In this document: positions 45,307 to 55,460 of the stretch, piece by piece
How positions within the stretch are numbered: position 1 is the first letter of the stretch
Layout of the letters: each line of letters opens with the position of its first letter
Assembly (NCBI GenBank): GCA_022560025.1
Contig: JAFISE010000025.1
Location: 62,001-126,000 of the forward strand
Direction of reading: 5' to 3'
Length of the DNA: 64,000 nt
From: Stagonosporopsis chrysanthemi
Taxonomy: Eukaryota; Ascomycota; Dothideomycetes; Pleosporales; Didymellaceae
The notes under the pieces: model-generated
The model's input: the letters and a program-made list of their open reading frames with translations, nothing else
What the model was told of the DNA's origin: nothing
Databases searched by the model: none
Position numbers and translations under genes: made by a program

Positions 45307-46308
45307 CTACTCTGTCTTCTCTGTCTTCTCCGTCTTCTCAGGGACCTTCGCGTCCGTCTCTCCCTTAAGAATACTCAACAACTTCTCCTTACACTCTTTG
45401 CTTACTTCTCGCTTGGACCCCAGCGCGACTTCTAACCCACCAGCAAGCTTCTCTCCTAATTCCTTCTTTTCCTCACCAGTCTCAGCCTTCATCAATGCCC
45501 GCAACTCCCTATTTTCCTTATGCGCGCGATGAATCTGCACCATTGCGCTCTGCAATTGCGGTCTCTTCGACACCACGCGTTCAAACGCATTGACGTCCTC
45601 AACCTCACCCTTGAATCGCTGGTAACACAGCACGCTCGCAGTGTGCTTGAATACTGGATCCTTAGATCCAAGCCGGCTCTCAATGAAGCCTAGTACCTCG
45701 TTTGTGAGGGGCGCACGCGAGATTAGAGCGTTTATGGCTGCCCTTAGCGACTTAAGCACGGGCTGCGAGGGCGTGATACCCAAACGCAGTGCGGCTTCGT
45801 AGGTGAGCAGGTTCTTGAGTAGATCTGTGTTGATGGGGAAAGGCTTGGAGAGGGTAATGGCCTGAAGCACGCGGGACACTGCGGCGGCATCGTACGTTCC
45901 GTTGATCTTGTACCGGCCAACCCAGGGTCGGGGCTCGAGGATCGAGGCGGCTTTTGGAGAGACCCGCATGAAGTGGTATGTAGGCACGTAGTTGTGGATA
46001 ACTTGCGAGGTTTTACCGTCGATGACGCTGAGAATTACCTTTCGTGGCGCGGGATACTGTACATCTGTACTCTTCTCTTTGGGCGAGGTAATCTTGCGTA
46101 CGCCTGCTCGAGAAAGCGCGTCTAGTATTGCTTTTTGGGACTCGGCAGGGTTTCGGATCTCAGTCTTGGGCTTAGAGGTTATCGGCTGTAGGCCTTCGAG
46201 GATATTCGTCTTTGGCTTCTTCGGGGCGCCGGGCGTCCTGGGCCAGTGGACGACAGTCTCAGGGGTAGCTGGAGTGCTAGGATATGTAGGATGATCTGCG
46301 TTTGACAT
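45307..46308 (-). CDS. Hypothetical protein, 333 aa
   Basis: A single exon. The first 100 residues are Pro/Thr/Lys-rich and likely disordered (TPETVVHWPRTPGAPKKPKT). The central part (about 95-250) is ordered: VILSVIDGKTSQVIHNYVPTYHFM, then WVGRYKINGTYDAAAVSRVLQ and a run of helices. The end is Lys/Glu-rich, closing in three EKT repeats followed by E. No signal peptide or membrane helix. The central pattern resembles unnamed conserved Pezizomycotina proteins I have no function for. I consider the gene real because of the long clean frame and its natural start and stop. Confidence 0.7.
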   Translation of the reverse strand: MSNADHPTYPSTPATPETVVHWPRTPGAPKKPKTNILEGLQPITSKPKTEIRNPAESQKAILDALSRAGVRKITSPKEKSTDVQYPAPRKVILSVIDGKTSQVIHNYVPTYHFMRVSPKAASILEPRPWVGRYKINGTYDAAAVSRVLQAITLSKPFPINTDLLKNLLTYEAALRLGITPSQPVLKSLRAAINALISRAPLTNEVLGFIESRLGSKDPVFKHTASVLCYQRFKGEVEDVNAFERVVSKRPQLQSAMVQIHRAHKENRELRALMKAETGEEKKELGEKLAGGLEVALGSKREVSKECKEKLLSILKGETDAKVPEKTEKTEKTE

Positions 46309-47325
46309 CTTGATAATTTTGAGTGCGTGTGTGGTTTTGTTTGTACTTCTTCAGTGTTTGCGCGGTCTTTCTGTTTTTGTGTATGAGATGAACAGTGGGG
46401 GGAAAGTCCACGTAGTACTTATGTAATATATCTCGACGGTGAACAATGTCGGTGCAGCAGCTTTTTATCGTTACGGAAGCTTAATCACAATATTCCTTTA
46501 TTCAAAGTCTCATCACACTGTAGGAGTTGGTGATGTGCATGTTTGCAAAGCACATTGTGTAGCTCGACCTCACATGACGAAGCGCAAAGAACGGCAGCAT
46601 CAATATGATTCAAAGATGTGTCTGAAACAGCCCAAACGCAAGAGCAGAGATCAGAATTGCATTCTAAAATGTACTATGATTTCCCCATAGTCTCTGGGAA
46701 AACGTTCGTACAGGTGGGGGTTCTCATTGTGACCCAGAATATCTGTGTACCTTTCATCAGGGGGATAAAGATCCTAGGATCCTCGAGTACAGCACAGCCC
46801 CTATGTCGGCTCTTGTGACCTCTTCAACCAGCTCTCAGAGCTCAGGACGGCGAGAGCTATAACCTACTGTTAGACCAAGAAAAGAGCTGCATCCTCCCTC
46901 GTGCAGTTTCACAAAAGTCTGCTGTACCGCGTCTCCCAACTACGTGAAGGAAGTTATTGCGTTATGATGTGTGTATGCGGCAGACGACTAGGTCGTTGTT
47001 GCAGTCGGGAGAAGGGCATGAGGTCGCAGCCTGCTTACTGTATGGCTGTGTCGGGTCGTAGGTCACGCATAGGTGGAGACTGCGTCATCACTTCTGAACT
47101 GATAAGCACGCAGAGACACGTGTAATGAGTGGGTATTGATGCAAACTCGAGAAAAAAGCAGGAAGCATCCTTGAGGACAGAGAAAAGAGTGCGCATGCGA
47201 AATAACAACACCATCGATGCGAAGATAGTAGGATAGGTATTGTTACATTGTGATGTACAACGGATGCTAGGAACGCCCGGCAGTGCCAAGGAGGTCTGTA
47301 TACTGGATTGCAAGGCAGCGAGAAC
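46309..47325. other. 1 kb intergenic, no gene supported
   Basis: 3' flank of SLS1 and promoter of the hypothetical gene. Short frames only. Confidence 0.5.
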
Positions 47326-50244
47326 CTACGCCCTCTCGCTGTCACTCTCAGAGCGGTCCTTATCATGACGCTCTCCAGGCTCTTCAGTTGACTCCTTTGC
47401 TGCCTCATCGCCAAACAGATCTTCCAAGAGTGCATCGGCCTCCTGTCTCTGCACTTTGATCTTTGCTTCTCTCTTGTCTTCGTTGGCCTCGATTTCTGCT
47501 TGGTTGGAGGCGTCCTCTGCTTCGGTGCTTGGCGCTGCGTCGTCGAGCCTGGATGCGAGACGGGTGTCGTCTTCTTGACGATCAACAAGTGACTGTGGGT
47601 CATTATAAGACTCGACGTCGCTATTTCTTTCAGCATCTGCAAGCTTGTCCGCGGGTCTCGCTAGCACATCCAGTTCTCCGGCCAGGACATGCCCCTCATC
47701 CAGCGTTCCGGGGTCACTCTCTCGCAGAGCAGCTCGGCGCTGTTTCCTCGCACTGTATTCGTTCCTTGGAAGTACGGCCTGTCTGGGTGGCTGTGTCTGA
47801 GCGCCCGCCTGGGTGATGTAATCTACCATCTGCACGCACTTGGATGCAAAGTCACGGATCTGAGACTCGGCCTTTGCGCTCTCTAAAGCCTCACTATATG
47901 CACTCAACGAGCCACCCTTAGCTCCAAGCCTGCCGGACTGTACTGTACTGTAGGAGACCTGTGTTTCCAGTAACGTACCCGTGACACTTTGTCGGAACTG
48001 AATGCCAGAGAAGAGGTACTTGACAGGTAGCATGCCTGTCTCATCGGAAGGAAGGCCCGGAATGGTCCAGACTGGTATGTCGATTGTGAGCGATGGCGCA
48101 GAAAGGCGCCCACCACTCTCAATATTTCGACATACAGATTCCAACCAGCTCTCGACGTTCTTGTCATGGTGGCTCTTACTGCTGAATCTCAGACGTCCGT
48201 AACGGGTGAAGCGGATGTCGGTAGCCTGATCTGGTAGGAGAACATCATGAATGTGCTCTTTAAAGCCGAGACTAAGCTTGTGGATAGTAGGTCTGTTGCT
48301 ACCACGGCCTGTACGAACTTGGATGAAGAGTTTCGGGAAGTCTGATCCAACTGCAGGTACGCGATCGTCCTGCTCAGGACTAGGCAAGAAATCGTACAAG
48401 AGGGATGGTGTCTCCGTACGTGATAGATTCTGGAAATCAGACGAGGCCAGCAGGCTCCCTAGACCCGGAATGGCAGGTTGAAATGGGGAGCGGGACGAGT
48501 CCGCGGCAGCTTCAGCCACCTTGTTTGAATCGTGCAGCTCGAGAGGAAAGAGAGCTTGCCCGAAATCAGCAGAGACTTTGTACTGCGGCTCTAGAGCCCA
48601 ATATCCGGTCTGTCTGTTACGAGGCTTTAACTCAGAGCCGGTGAAAGCACCATCAATTGGGGGCTTCATGAAAGACGCAACTCGATTGACAATGGAATAC
48701 GAGCTTTGCCCGAAATTCGATCCAACATCAGCTCCTGTTTGAAGATCTGGCTGTTCTCCAGGCTTGGATGGGTCCGGCGAGCGGGTTACAGGTAATGTCC
48801 AGCGACCCATGCTAAGGTCTCGGTACTGGTATTCTAGCGAGGTTGGTTCATGGTAGACGGGCAACAGAAAGCTGCCGTTCTTTGCTGCATCCAACCTTTG
48901 AGTATCGATAGTACGAGTGGCAGACTCTTTGAATGGCAAGAGTCTTGTAAGTGTCCTTATCGCTTCTGCAACTGAAGTTTCGTCCAGCCCATGGATAGTC
49001 GCCTGTATAAGTGAGTATGTATACCAAGCATCGTCTTGGGCGAACGTACAGTATGCTCGTTGACAACAATGTTCGTGGCTGTCAGAGAAGAGACGAAATC
49101 TGTCGGAAGAGAGTCGATGAGGCTTTTGTACCTGACCAACCTCGTAGTGTCAAGCTGCTGAGTCCAGCGACTTAGCTTGAGGGTTTTGGTGCGTGCCTTA
49201 CTCAACGCTGCCTCGATATCGTTCGCGGTATATTCGGCCGTATTCTTGTCAGCCGTGATACGCAGCACTCCTGTAGGCCAATGTATTTCAGCTTTAGCAT
49301 TCCTGACTCGGGCGATTCGAGCAAGAGCGCTGTCGTTGCCTGTTCTCAGGTCAGTACATGTTCATGACTTGCTGGCGCAAATATATACCTCCAGTCTGCA
49401 GAAGCTTCAGCTGCCAGTCTTTCAATCGTAGCTCAAGTTCCCCCGGAGCTTCGAGTTCCTCAAACAGCTCAAGCTTCCACACGTCTCGAAGAATCTTATC
49501 GACCAACGTTGCCTTGCGTATACCCCTGGACTTGCGCGGTTTTCCAACCGAAACCTCGACACCTGGCAACCGTGTCTGAATGTCTGTTGTGGTCGGGTGC
49601 CAGTTGCTACGGGTCGTGGCGAGCGTTGTGGCATGTAGAACATTCTTCACTTTGTTCTTCTTAATCTTTGTCGCGGTCGAATAGTAGCCTGACAGCTGAA
49701 GTGTCGTGAAGCCGCGTGTCAAAGCAGCTACTAGCTTGACAAAGTCGACGGTTGTGACGTATTGCGGCTCGTCTGAATTGCCTCGCGCAGGACGTAAACT
49801 CTCAAGTTGTTTCTCAACGTCCTCCTGGGTTGCTGGTGCGCTGTCCTGCTGGAGCGAGGAAAGGATGTCCGGAACCGAGATGGGCTCGATCACTTCCGGC
49901 TCTTTCCTTTCGGGTTCCTCGCGCATAGGTGCTGTGTTCAGGACCAGAACATCGGCGTCTTCGTCCATGCGCCTCATGCCCAGCTGGGCCTTTCTTTGCC
50001 TGACAAGCTTGCCCCTCCGAACGTATTCCTTGGAAATGCGCAGTGATCGTGCTGTATTGTCTTCTCGGGCGGGAGGCTCGCTCGGTGCGAGCGTCTGAGC
50101 TTCATCTGCAGCATCGTGGCGACGTACGGAGGAGGAGAAGTTGGCGTACGAGGGCGCTCGGGAGTGCGCAGAGTTTCGAGGCCGCGCAAGCTTGAGCTCA
50201 CATCGGAGGCATACAAATGCACTGGAAGCACGGGGCGCAAGCAT
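47326..50244 (-). CDS. SLS1: Mitochondrial inner-membrane regulator SLS1-like
   Basis: Three exons, 50244-49389, 49339-49050 and 49002-47326, give 940 residues. I chose the ATG at 50244 because what follows (MLAPRASSAFVCLRCELKLARPR) is a good mitochondrial targeting sequence; an upstream in-frame ATG at 50337 would add 31 residues of poor targeting character. The body carries the fungal SLS features: a helical N-domain (VTTVDFVKLVAAL), the KATLVDKILRDVW segment, two KH-like segments (LRITADKNTAEYTANDIEAAL and VNEHTATIHGLDETSV) and a C-terminal acidic coiled tail ending ESDSERA. Yeast Sls1 sits in the inner membrane and links mitochondrial transcription to translation. Homology at motif level is good; function is by family. 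Confidence 0.85.
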
Positions 50245-50455
50245 AGGGAACGGAGGGATGAAGCTAGCAGTATACAATGACGATGGAGATCTCCACGCGG
50301 CTCGCTCTGGAGGTGAACTTTCGTTGTCGATGCACACCGCCTGAACAATTCTGCCGCCGCTTCTCGCGCGAGTTCACGTGCATGGCGCGTCATCATATTT
50401 GCTGTAGTAGAAACCTTAAAGCGCTAATATTATTTTGGCTTGTTGAACATATGCT

Positions 50456-51646
50456 TTAAATGGGCCTCTTCCAGCTGCACAGGTCCTGACGTAGCTCAAA
50501 CTCGTCGACTTCGTGGTGTGGACGATGTCGATGCCTCTCCGCCTCCGCTTTCATGTGGTGCGCCTGCTGCTCCAGACTCCCTCTACCACGGACATGCTGC
50601 TTGGGCGAGCCTGAATATGTGCTACTAGGCCGCAGCGTATCTTGTGATTTGCGCATCAGTCGCCGGTTTCCTGGTATGTGACGCTCGTCTCCGCTCACAG
50701 ATGCACTGCTATCTCCAGTAGCTGTCGTCGTGAACCGTATCGTGTTGCGCTGTGGGGAATACGGCTTCGCACGGTCACCCCAGCCGTCCCCGCCAGCGAA
50801 GATGTCCTCTATGCACTCGTCCGCTTTAAGCTCGCCAGGCTGCGCAGACCAATATGCTGCCAGAGTGCGGCGGTACATGTCTTGCAGCTCGCTCGCGTCT
50901 CTCGACTTGCTTGTGAGTGACGGCGCAGCACCGCTTTCCTCGAGCTCTGCCTGCTCGCCAGCCATTATGCCCGCAATACCGCTGAACACCTGCGCTGTCT
51001 TCAAAGCCGGCGCAACAAAGTTCTTGTCGCCCTCTGTCTGCCGCATGTATATTCCGAGCTTGAGCGTACTGTTGATCTTGCTATCTTGCATAAGATACCG
51101 CCGTGTCACGCCCAGATCGTCGCCATCTGCTGCAGTAAACTCGCTCTGCTCCACGTACTCGGCCAGGTTGAGCTTCACGTTGCCCAACGTTATCCGCTCG
51201 CCTCTGCCCGAATTGGCATACTCTTGAACGACCTCGAACTCTATGAAGCTTTCCTGCAGCGTCCCGTTCTTATCGACGGTGAGCCGGACAGGCAGTGTGG
51301 CGTCATAGTTGTACAGCACTTTGTGCTCTATGATGGGGCAGTGGTCGGTCTTGCCACGGTGCTCTGCGGCGGTTGAGTGTGGAAGGTGCCATTTCACAAA
51401 GGACTTGCCTGATGTGAGAGGCACGTTGTTAAGATCAACGATCTGGTTGCTGTCAGTGCAAGTGTTTCGCGCCGGTGAGTGTGGCGGCGCTCACTCTCAG
51501 CTGAAGGTCGAACTTTGGCTGCGTAGTTGTTAGCACACAAAGTCACATACAATCTTCCAGGGCATCCATACGCGGCGGTTCTTGGGCACTGGTATTGTGA
51601 GCGTTTGCGCCGCAAAGGCGACCGAGCGAAGCCGCAGCGTTGACAT
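50456..51646 (-). CDS. NT-type C2 domain protein
   Basis: Three exons, 51646-51572, 51518-51495 (24 nt) and 51442-50456, give 361 residues. The splice choice yields PVPKNRR-PKFDLQLR-IVDLNNVPL, the usual start of the fungal NT-C2 domain (relatives of EEIG1/EHBP1 N-termini), followed by SGKSFVKWHLPHSTAAEHRGKT, a VLYNYDATLPVRL strand and LGNVKLNLAEYVEQ. The C2-like sandwich occupies about 1-170. The rest is polar, with a short WSAQPGELKADECIEDIFAGGDGWG motif and a basic His/Arg-rich end. Such domains often mediate membrane or actin association; the role here is unknown. It sits head to head with TAD1, with 257 bp between start codons. Confidence 0.82.
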
Positions 51647-51903
51647 TGCTCACCGAAGGCCTGCATGATGAAAGAGAAGTGGGGACAAGTCAAGACTTAT
51701 CAATACTTTCAGCTGCTTAGGCGGCGCTGAGTGTATGACAGGGTTGTCCGGGCCATGAATAGGGTTGCAGGCTCGACCTGGAACGGAGAAGGTACGATGT
51801 GAGGTCCGCATAGGCCACCCACTGACGACAGCCGTTTCCGGCGGCCTCGGCTCCACATTCGACACTACAACGTCAGTCCAGACATGGTTGCACTCCTTGG
51901 ACA
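51647..51903. promoter_or_regulatory. Shared promoter of the NT-C2 gene and TAD1
   Basis: Only 257 bp separate the two divergent start codons, so both 5' UTRs and promoters must fit here. No clear TATA element is visible. Confidence 0.55.
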
Positions 51904-53325
51904 ATGACACCCAGTGCAGATGCTGTTGCCGATTGCGTGCTGTCCGCCTTTGAGCAGCTGCCAGACAAACGCAAGCCTCGATCGCGCGACGATGGCTCGA
52001 GAGAATGGGTTCCTTTGAGCGGCATCGTCCTATCGTAACCATCCCACCAACCACCGAACAAGACTTGTGGCTTATGCTTATCGTTTAGCAAAGATGGCAA
52101 CCTCGCGTGCGTGTCTTTAGGGTACGTACCATCCTCATTTGGCGTGCAACTACATGCGACTGCCGGGGTCTCCGCCTGTCTGCTGCTCGCGAATAGCTCA
52201 TTGCGTCGTGATCCGATGCGTCTCCCAACAACTAGCGCTGACGTTTCGCACAGTACTGGCATGAAATGCTTACCTCAGAACAAACTTGCGGCAGCTCACG
52301 GCAACATTCTTCACGACTGGCATGCTGAAGTCGTCGCCATCCGCACATTTAACCGCTTCCTACTAGATGAATGTTTGCGAGTTTCGGGCTCGGACTCGGA
52401 TTCGGCCTTCATTCACCAACGTTCCAGCCGTGAGAGAACGGACAGAGAGCCTCAACCTTTCACTGTCCGCGACGATGTACAAATCCACATGTACTGCTCG
52501 GAGGCGCCTTGTGGTGACGCAAGTATGGAGCTGACCATGGACGCCCAAGAAGATGCAACACCATGGACCAGCGCACCGCCTACGATATCATCTCAAGCTC
52601 TGCCAGACAGTGCAGGAGCACTTCGTGGCCGCTCCAATTTCTCCTTCCTCGGCGCTGTCCGCTGTAAACCTTCCCGTCCAGATGCCCCACCTACGTTGAG
52701 CAAGTCCTGCACGGATAAACTTGCGCTGAAACAAGCGACCTCAGTGCTTTCATCGATCACATCTGCTTTGATATCCCCACGGAACGCGTATATCCACTCA
52801 ATCGTCCTTCCAGCATCGCAGTTTGTGCCTTTATCGTGCGAGCGAGCGTTCTCACGCACAGGTCGACTGCGAGGATTGACCGATAAATCCATAGAACAGT
52901 GGCACGGAGGCTACAGATGGCAGCCTTTCGGCGTCAGGCCCACAGATAGAGAATTTACCTGGAGCCGTCGAAGTATTACCGCGAACGAAAAAGCTGTTGC
53001 AAGTAATCTAAGTGCAGTCTGGACGCCCTCATGGCAGGAGACACTAATTGGTGGTGTTTTGCAAGGCAGGAAACAGATGGACCCTAGAGGTGCCAGCAAG
53101 ATCTGTAGAAGGGGCGCATGGATGCTAGCGATGCAGGTTGCAGGGATAGCCGGGGCGCCAGTTGTGCTCGAATCGTTGACAAAAGCCACATATCTTGGAT
53201 TCAAAGATTGTGCAGCACTGCATGCCAGAAGAATAGTCAAAGAGGACACTCAAGCACAAGGTCTTGGAGGATGGGTAAAGAACGCAGGCGATTCAGACTT
53301 CAGTCTCGACAAGCTTCTACCGTAG
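51904..53325 (+). CDS. TAD1: tRNA-specific adenosine deaminase (A37 of tRNA-Ala)
   Basis: Three exons, 51904-52034, 52089-52121 and 52254-53325, give 411 residues. Splicing rebuilds GIVLSKDGNLACVSLGTGMKCLPQNKL, the conserved family entry. The zinc and catalytic residues are all present: H78 and E80 in DWHAEVVAIR, C141 in APCGD and C207 in LSKSCTDKLALKQ. The usual RPGRGD stretch before SKSC is replaced by a looser Pro-rich segment. TAD1 turns A37 of tRNA-Ala into inosine. The second intron is long (132 nt) and itself open in frame, so an unspliced transcript reads through from an internal ATG. The 3' end is only 26 bp from the stop of the convergent RecA-like gene. Confidence 0.93.
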
Positions 53326-53351
53326 CCAGCTGAATTCCACCGCCAAATATC

Positions 53352-54671
53352 CTACGTGTTCTCCCCAAACACCCCCCAAGCACCCACACTCTCCCCCCAT
53401 CGATCCGCAACAACCTCCAACACCCCCACCATCTCCACGCCCCTTCTCTTCCCCCGCTCCCTTCCCCCCGTCTCCACATAAAACACCTTCGCATCCATCT
53501 TCCGCCTCGGCATCCGCATCATCAGCACATTTGCATCCGTGTACCGGTCCAGCAACCCCAGTAGCGCGGGGACCGCTGCGTTGGAAGAGAAGATTGAGGG
53601 CGGCGGCGGGTGCTGGTGCGGCGTGTTGTAGGAGGGGGGTTGGCGTGATGGAGAAGCTGCGCGTGGAGTTGTACAAGGGTTCATCAGGAGGGTGTAGAGG
53701 GCGTGGGTGCGTGTCAGGTGTGAGAGGGTGGTGAGGAAGGTTGTTGCGAGGGTGTTGGCTGAGAGGGTGTCCTTTTTGAGGAGGGGTGTGAGGACGTGGG
53801 CGACGTTGTCGATGAGGATGAATTCCAATTTTGGGTCGGGTTGGGAGATTGATGGGATGGGTTGTTTTAAGCGCAAGTCTGGCGGTAGTGGTGCTGGTGT
53901 TGGTTGTTGGTCTGCTGGAGATGCTTTCGTGTCGAACAGCATTTCGTCGTCTGATGCCTCCAGGCTATCTTCCTCGTCTTCGCTGTCCGCGACCTCAATT
54001 CTCTTCTTTGATACCGGCTCCTGCTTCTCCTCGACCACATCTCCCGGCGCAGCAACATCTTCTTCTATGCTCCCCCCCTCCACCTCCCGCCCCTCAAGCC
54101 CATCTCTCAACTCGCTCACCGCCTCCTTTACCCCAACGAAGTCAAAAACACGCATAATCTTCACTCTGTCGAGCATCTTCCCCGCAACACTCTCCATCGT
54201 CTTTCCCCTAACGCCACCCATTTCCGCTTCTGTGCCATCCGAACCCAGATCCTCTTTCCGCAAACGCGTCAGAATCCGCGTAAACAGCTCGACAACATCG
54301 AAGTTCCCCGTCGTGTCGATGACAGCAACAAGACTCTCGGGACTACGAACAAGACAGTCGACAAGCAGAGACTTGGCTACATCGTCTCGCAGGCTGCTTA
54401 CTTCGCTACTGAGTGCCACGACCCTGCCGCTTTGCAGTACGGTCCCAAGGGCATCATCAAGGCTCTGCGTACCGGTTCGCAGAATCTGCGATGTGCTAGA
54501 TGGCTCTGCAGCGGCGGATGAGCCACCCAGTCCCTCGAATACAGCATCAAGTGACGGAAGCTCGATGAGCGCAGACGCGAGAAGCGGCTCTGCAGGTCTC
54601 GCTGACGCTGAGCCTGCACGCTGGTGTGGACTCTCTACAGCTGCCATCTCCCTCCCCGCCGCGCTCGTCAT
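53352..54671 (-). CDS. RecA/Rad51-like protein with degenerate Walker A
   Basis: A single exon of 439 residues. The N-terminal half follows the Rad51-paralogue outline: the entry ILRTGTQSLDDALGT, then a strand-turn-helix where the P-loop should be (VVALSSEVSSLRDDVAKSLL) that lacks GKT/S, then VAVIDTTGNFDVVELFTRI. A Walker-B-like LEFILIDNVAHVLTPLL comes about 280-295 and is followed by SHLTRTHALYTLLMNP. A long acidic insert (about 190-270, DSEDEEDSLEASDDE) separates the two halves. The C-terminal 40 residues keep the RRKMDAKVFYVET segment seen in fungal members. Likely a recombination-repair accessory protein that no longer binds ATP well (inference). Family confidence is moderate. Confidence 0.65.
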   Translation of the reverse strand: MTSAAGREMAAVESPHQRAGSASARPAEPLLASALIELPSLDAVFEGLGGSSAAAEPSSTSQILRTGTQSLDDALGTVLQSGRVVALSSEVSSLRDDVAKSLLVDCLVRSPESLVAVIDTTGNFDVVELFTRILTRLRKEDLGSDGTEAEMGGVRGKTMESVAGKMLDRVKIMRVFDFVGVKEAVSELRDGLEGREVEGGSIEEDVAAPGDVVEEKQEPVSKKRIEVADSEDEEDSLEASDDEMLFDTKASPADQQPTPAPLPPDLRLKQPIPSISQPDPKLEFILIDNVAHVLTPLLKKDTLSANTLATTFLTTLSHLTRTHALYTLLMNPCTTPRAASPSRQPPSYNTPHQHPPPPSIFSSNAAVPALLGLLDRYTDANVLMMRMPRRKMDAKVFYVETGGRERGKRRGVEMVGVLEVVADRWGESVGAWGVFGENT

Positions 54672-55460
54672 CCCAGCTCGTATAGCTCACGGGCCTTGAA
54701 TGCCGTTGAGTCAATAGGCACCTCAATGTGGCGCGTCGCCTGCACTAGCGCGCTCCCAATCGGGCAACCACAACAGGCGCAGACAGTGGAGGATTGTGGG
54801 TAAGGATTCGGATCGCAGCCGAAAGGGAGCTATTGATTGATCGTCGCCTAGGAGACTCGTGTGCTTGGCTTCAAGGGACGCTATTAGGGTGCCGTGATGA
54901 GAGGCAAGGAACCAGGTACGAAGTGCCGGGCTGACGGCCGAGCGAATGAGGTGGCAGATCGGAAGAATTGTGGCTGCAGCGGGCAGCAATGGCGAATGCT
55001 TGTTGCGCCTGGTGATCAAATAGGATATTGGATTGCAGACACTAGTTCATGAGAGGCTCAAGTTCGTTTGGATTGCACTCAAGGAGACGTCATTGTGAGT
55101 TTTCAATTGAGCTATAATTTCCGACGCCGTTGTACCAGTATGACATATCGATCGAGCTTGCTGTCTGCTCATCGATACATTAAACTTTCGCTCTAGATAG
55201 TGCGCAAGAAGGAAAAACGAAATCCCCTTTTGGGATGCAAATTGTGGCCCAGAAGAATCGATTAATATACACGGGAGTAGTATCCAGCCTCTCGTCCCAA
55301 TTTCACCGCCCTGTACGCCCGATACACACACATGAGAAAAGATGCTTCTCGTGAAGATGTCTGACAATGGAAGTGGAAGAATGTGTAGGCCCAACCCACG
55401 GAACGGTAGCTGCCAAACGTTGATATTCTGAAGGTGCCTTGCCACGTCTTTGACATTGTT
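54672..55460. other. 0.8 kb intergenic, nothing recognised
   Basis: Promoter of the RecA-like gene and 3' flank of PAL1. Confidence 0.5.

Noticed and set aside
50245..50337. Upstream in-frame ATG for SLS1
   Set aside because: It would put 31 residues with acidic and Pro-rich content before a good mitochondrial targeting sequence.
53707..54699. 330-codon plus-strand frame antisense to the RecA-like gene
   Set aside because: Mirror of a real coding frame; Ser/Arg/Thr-rich with no family features.
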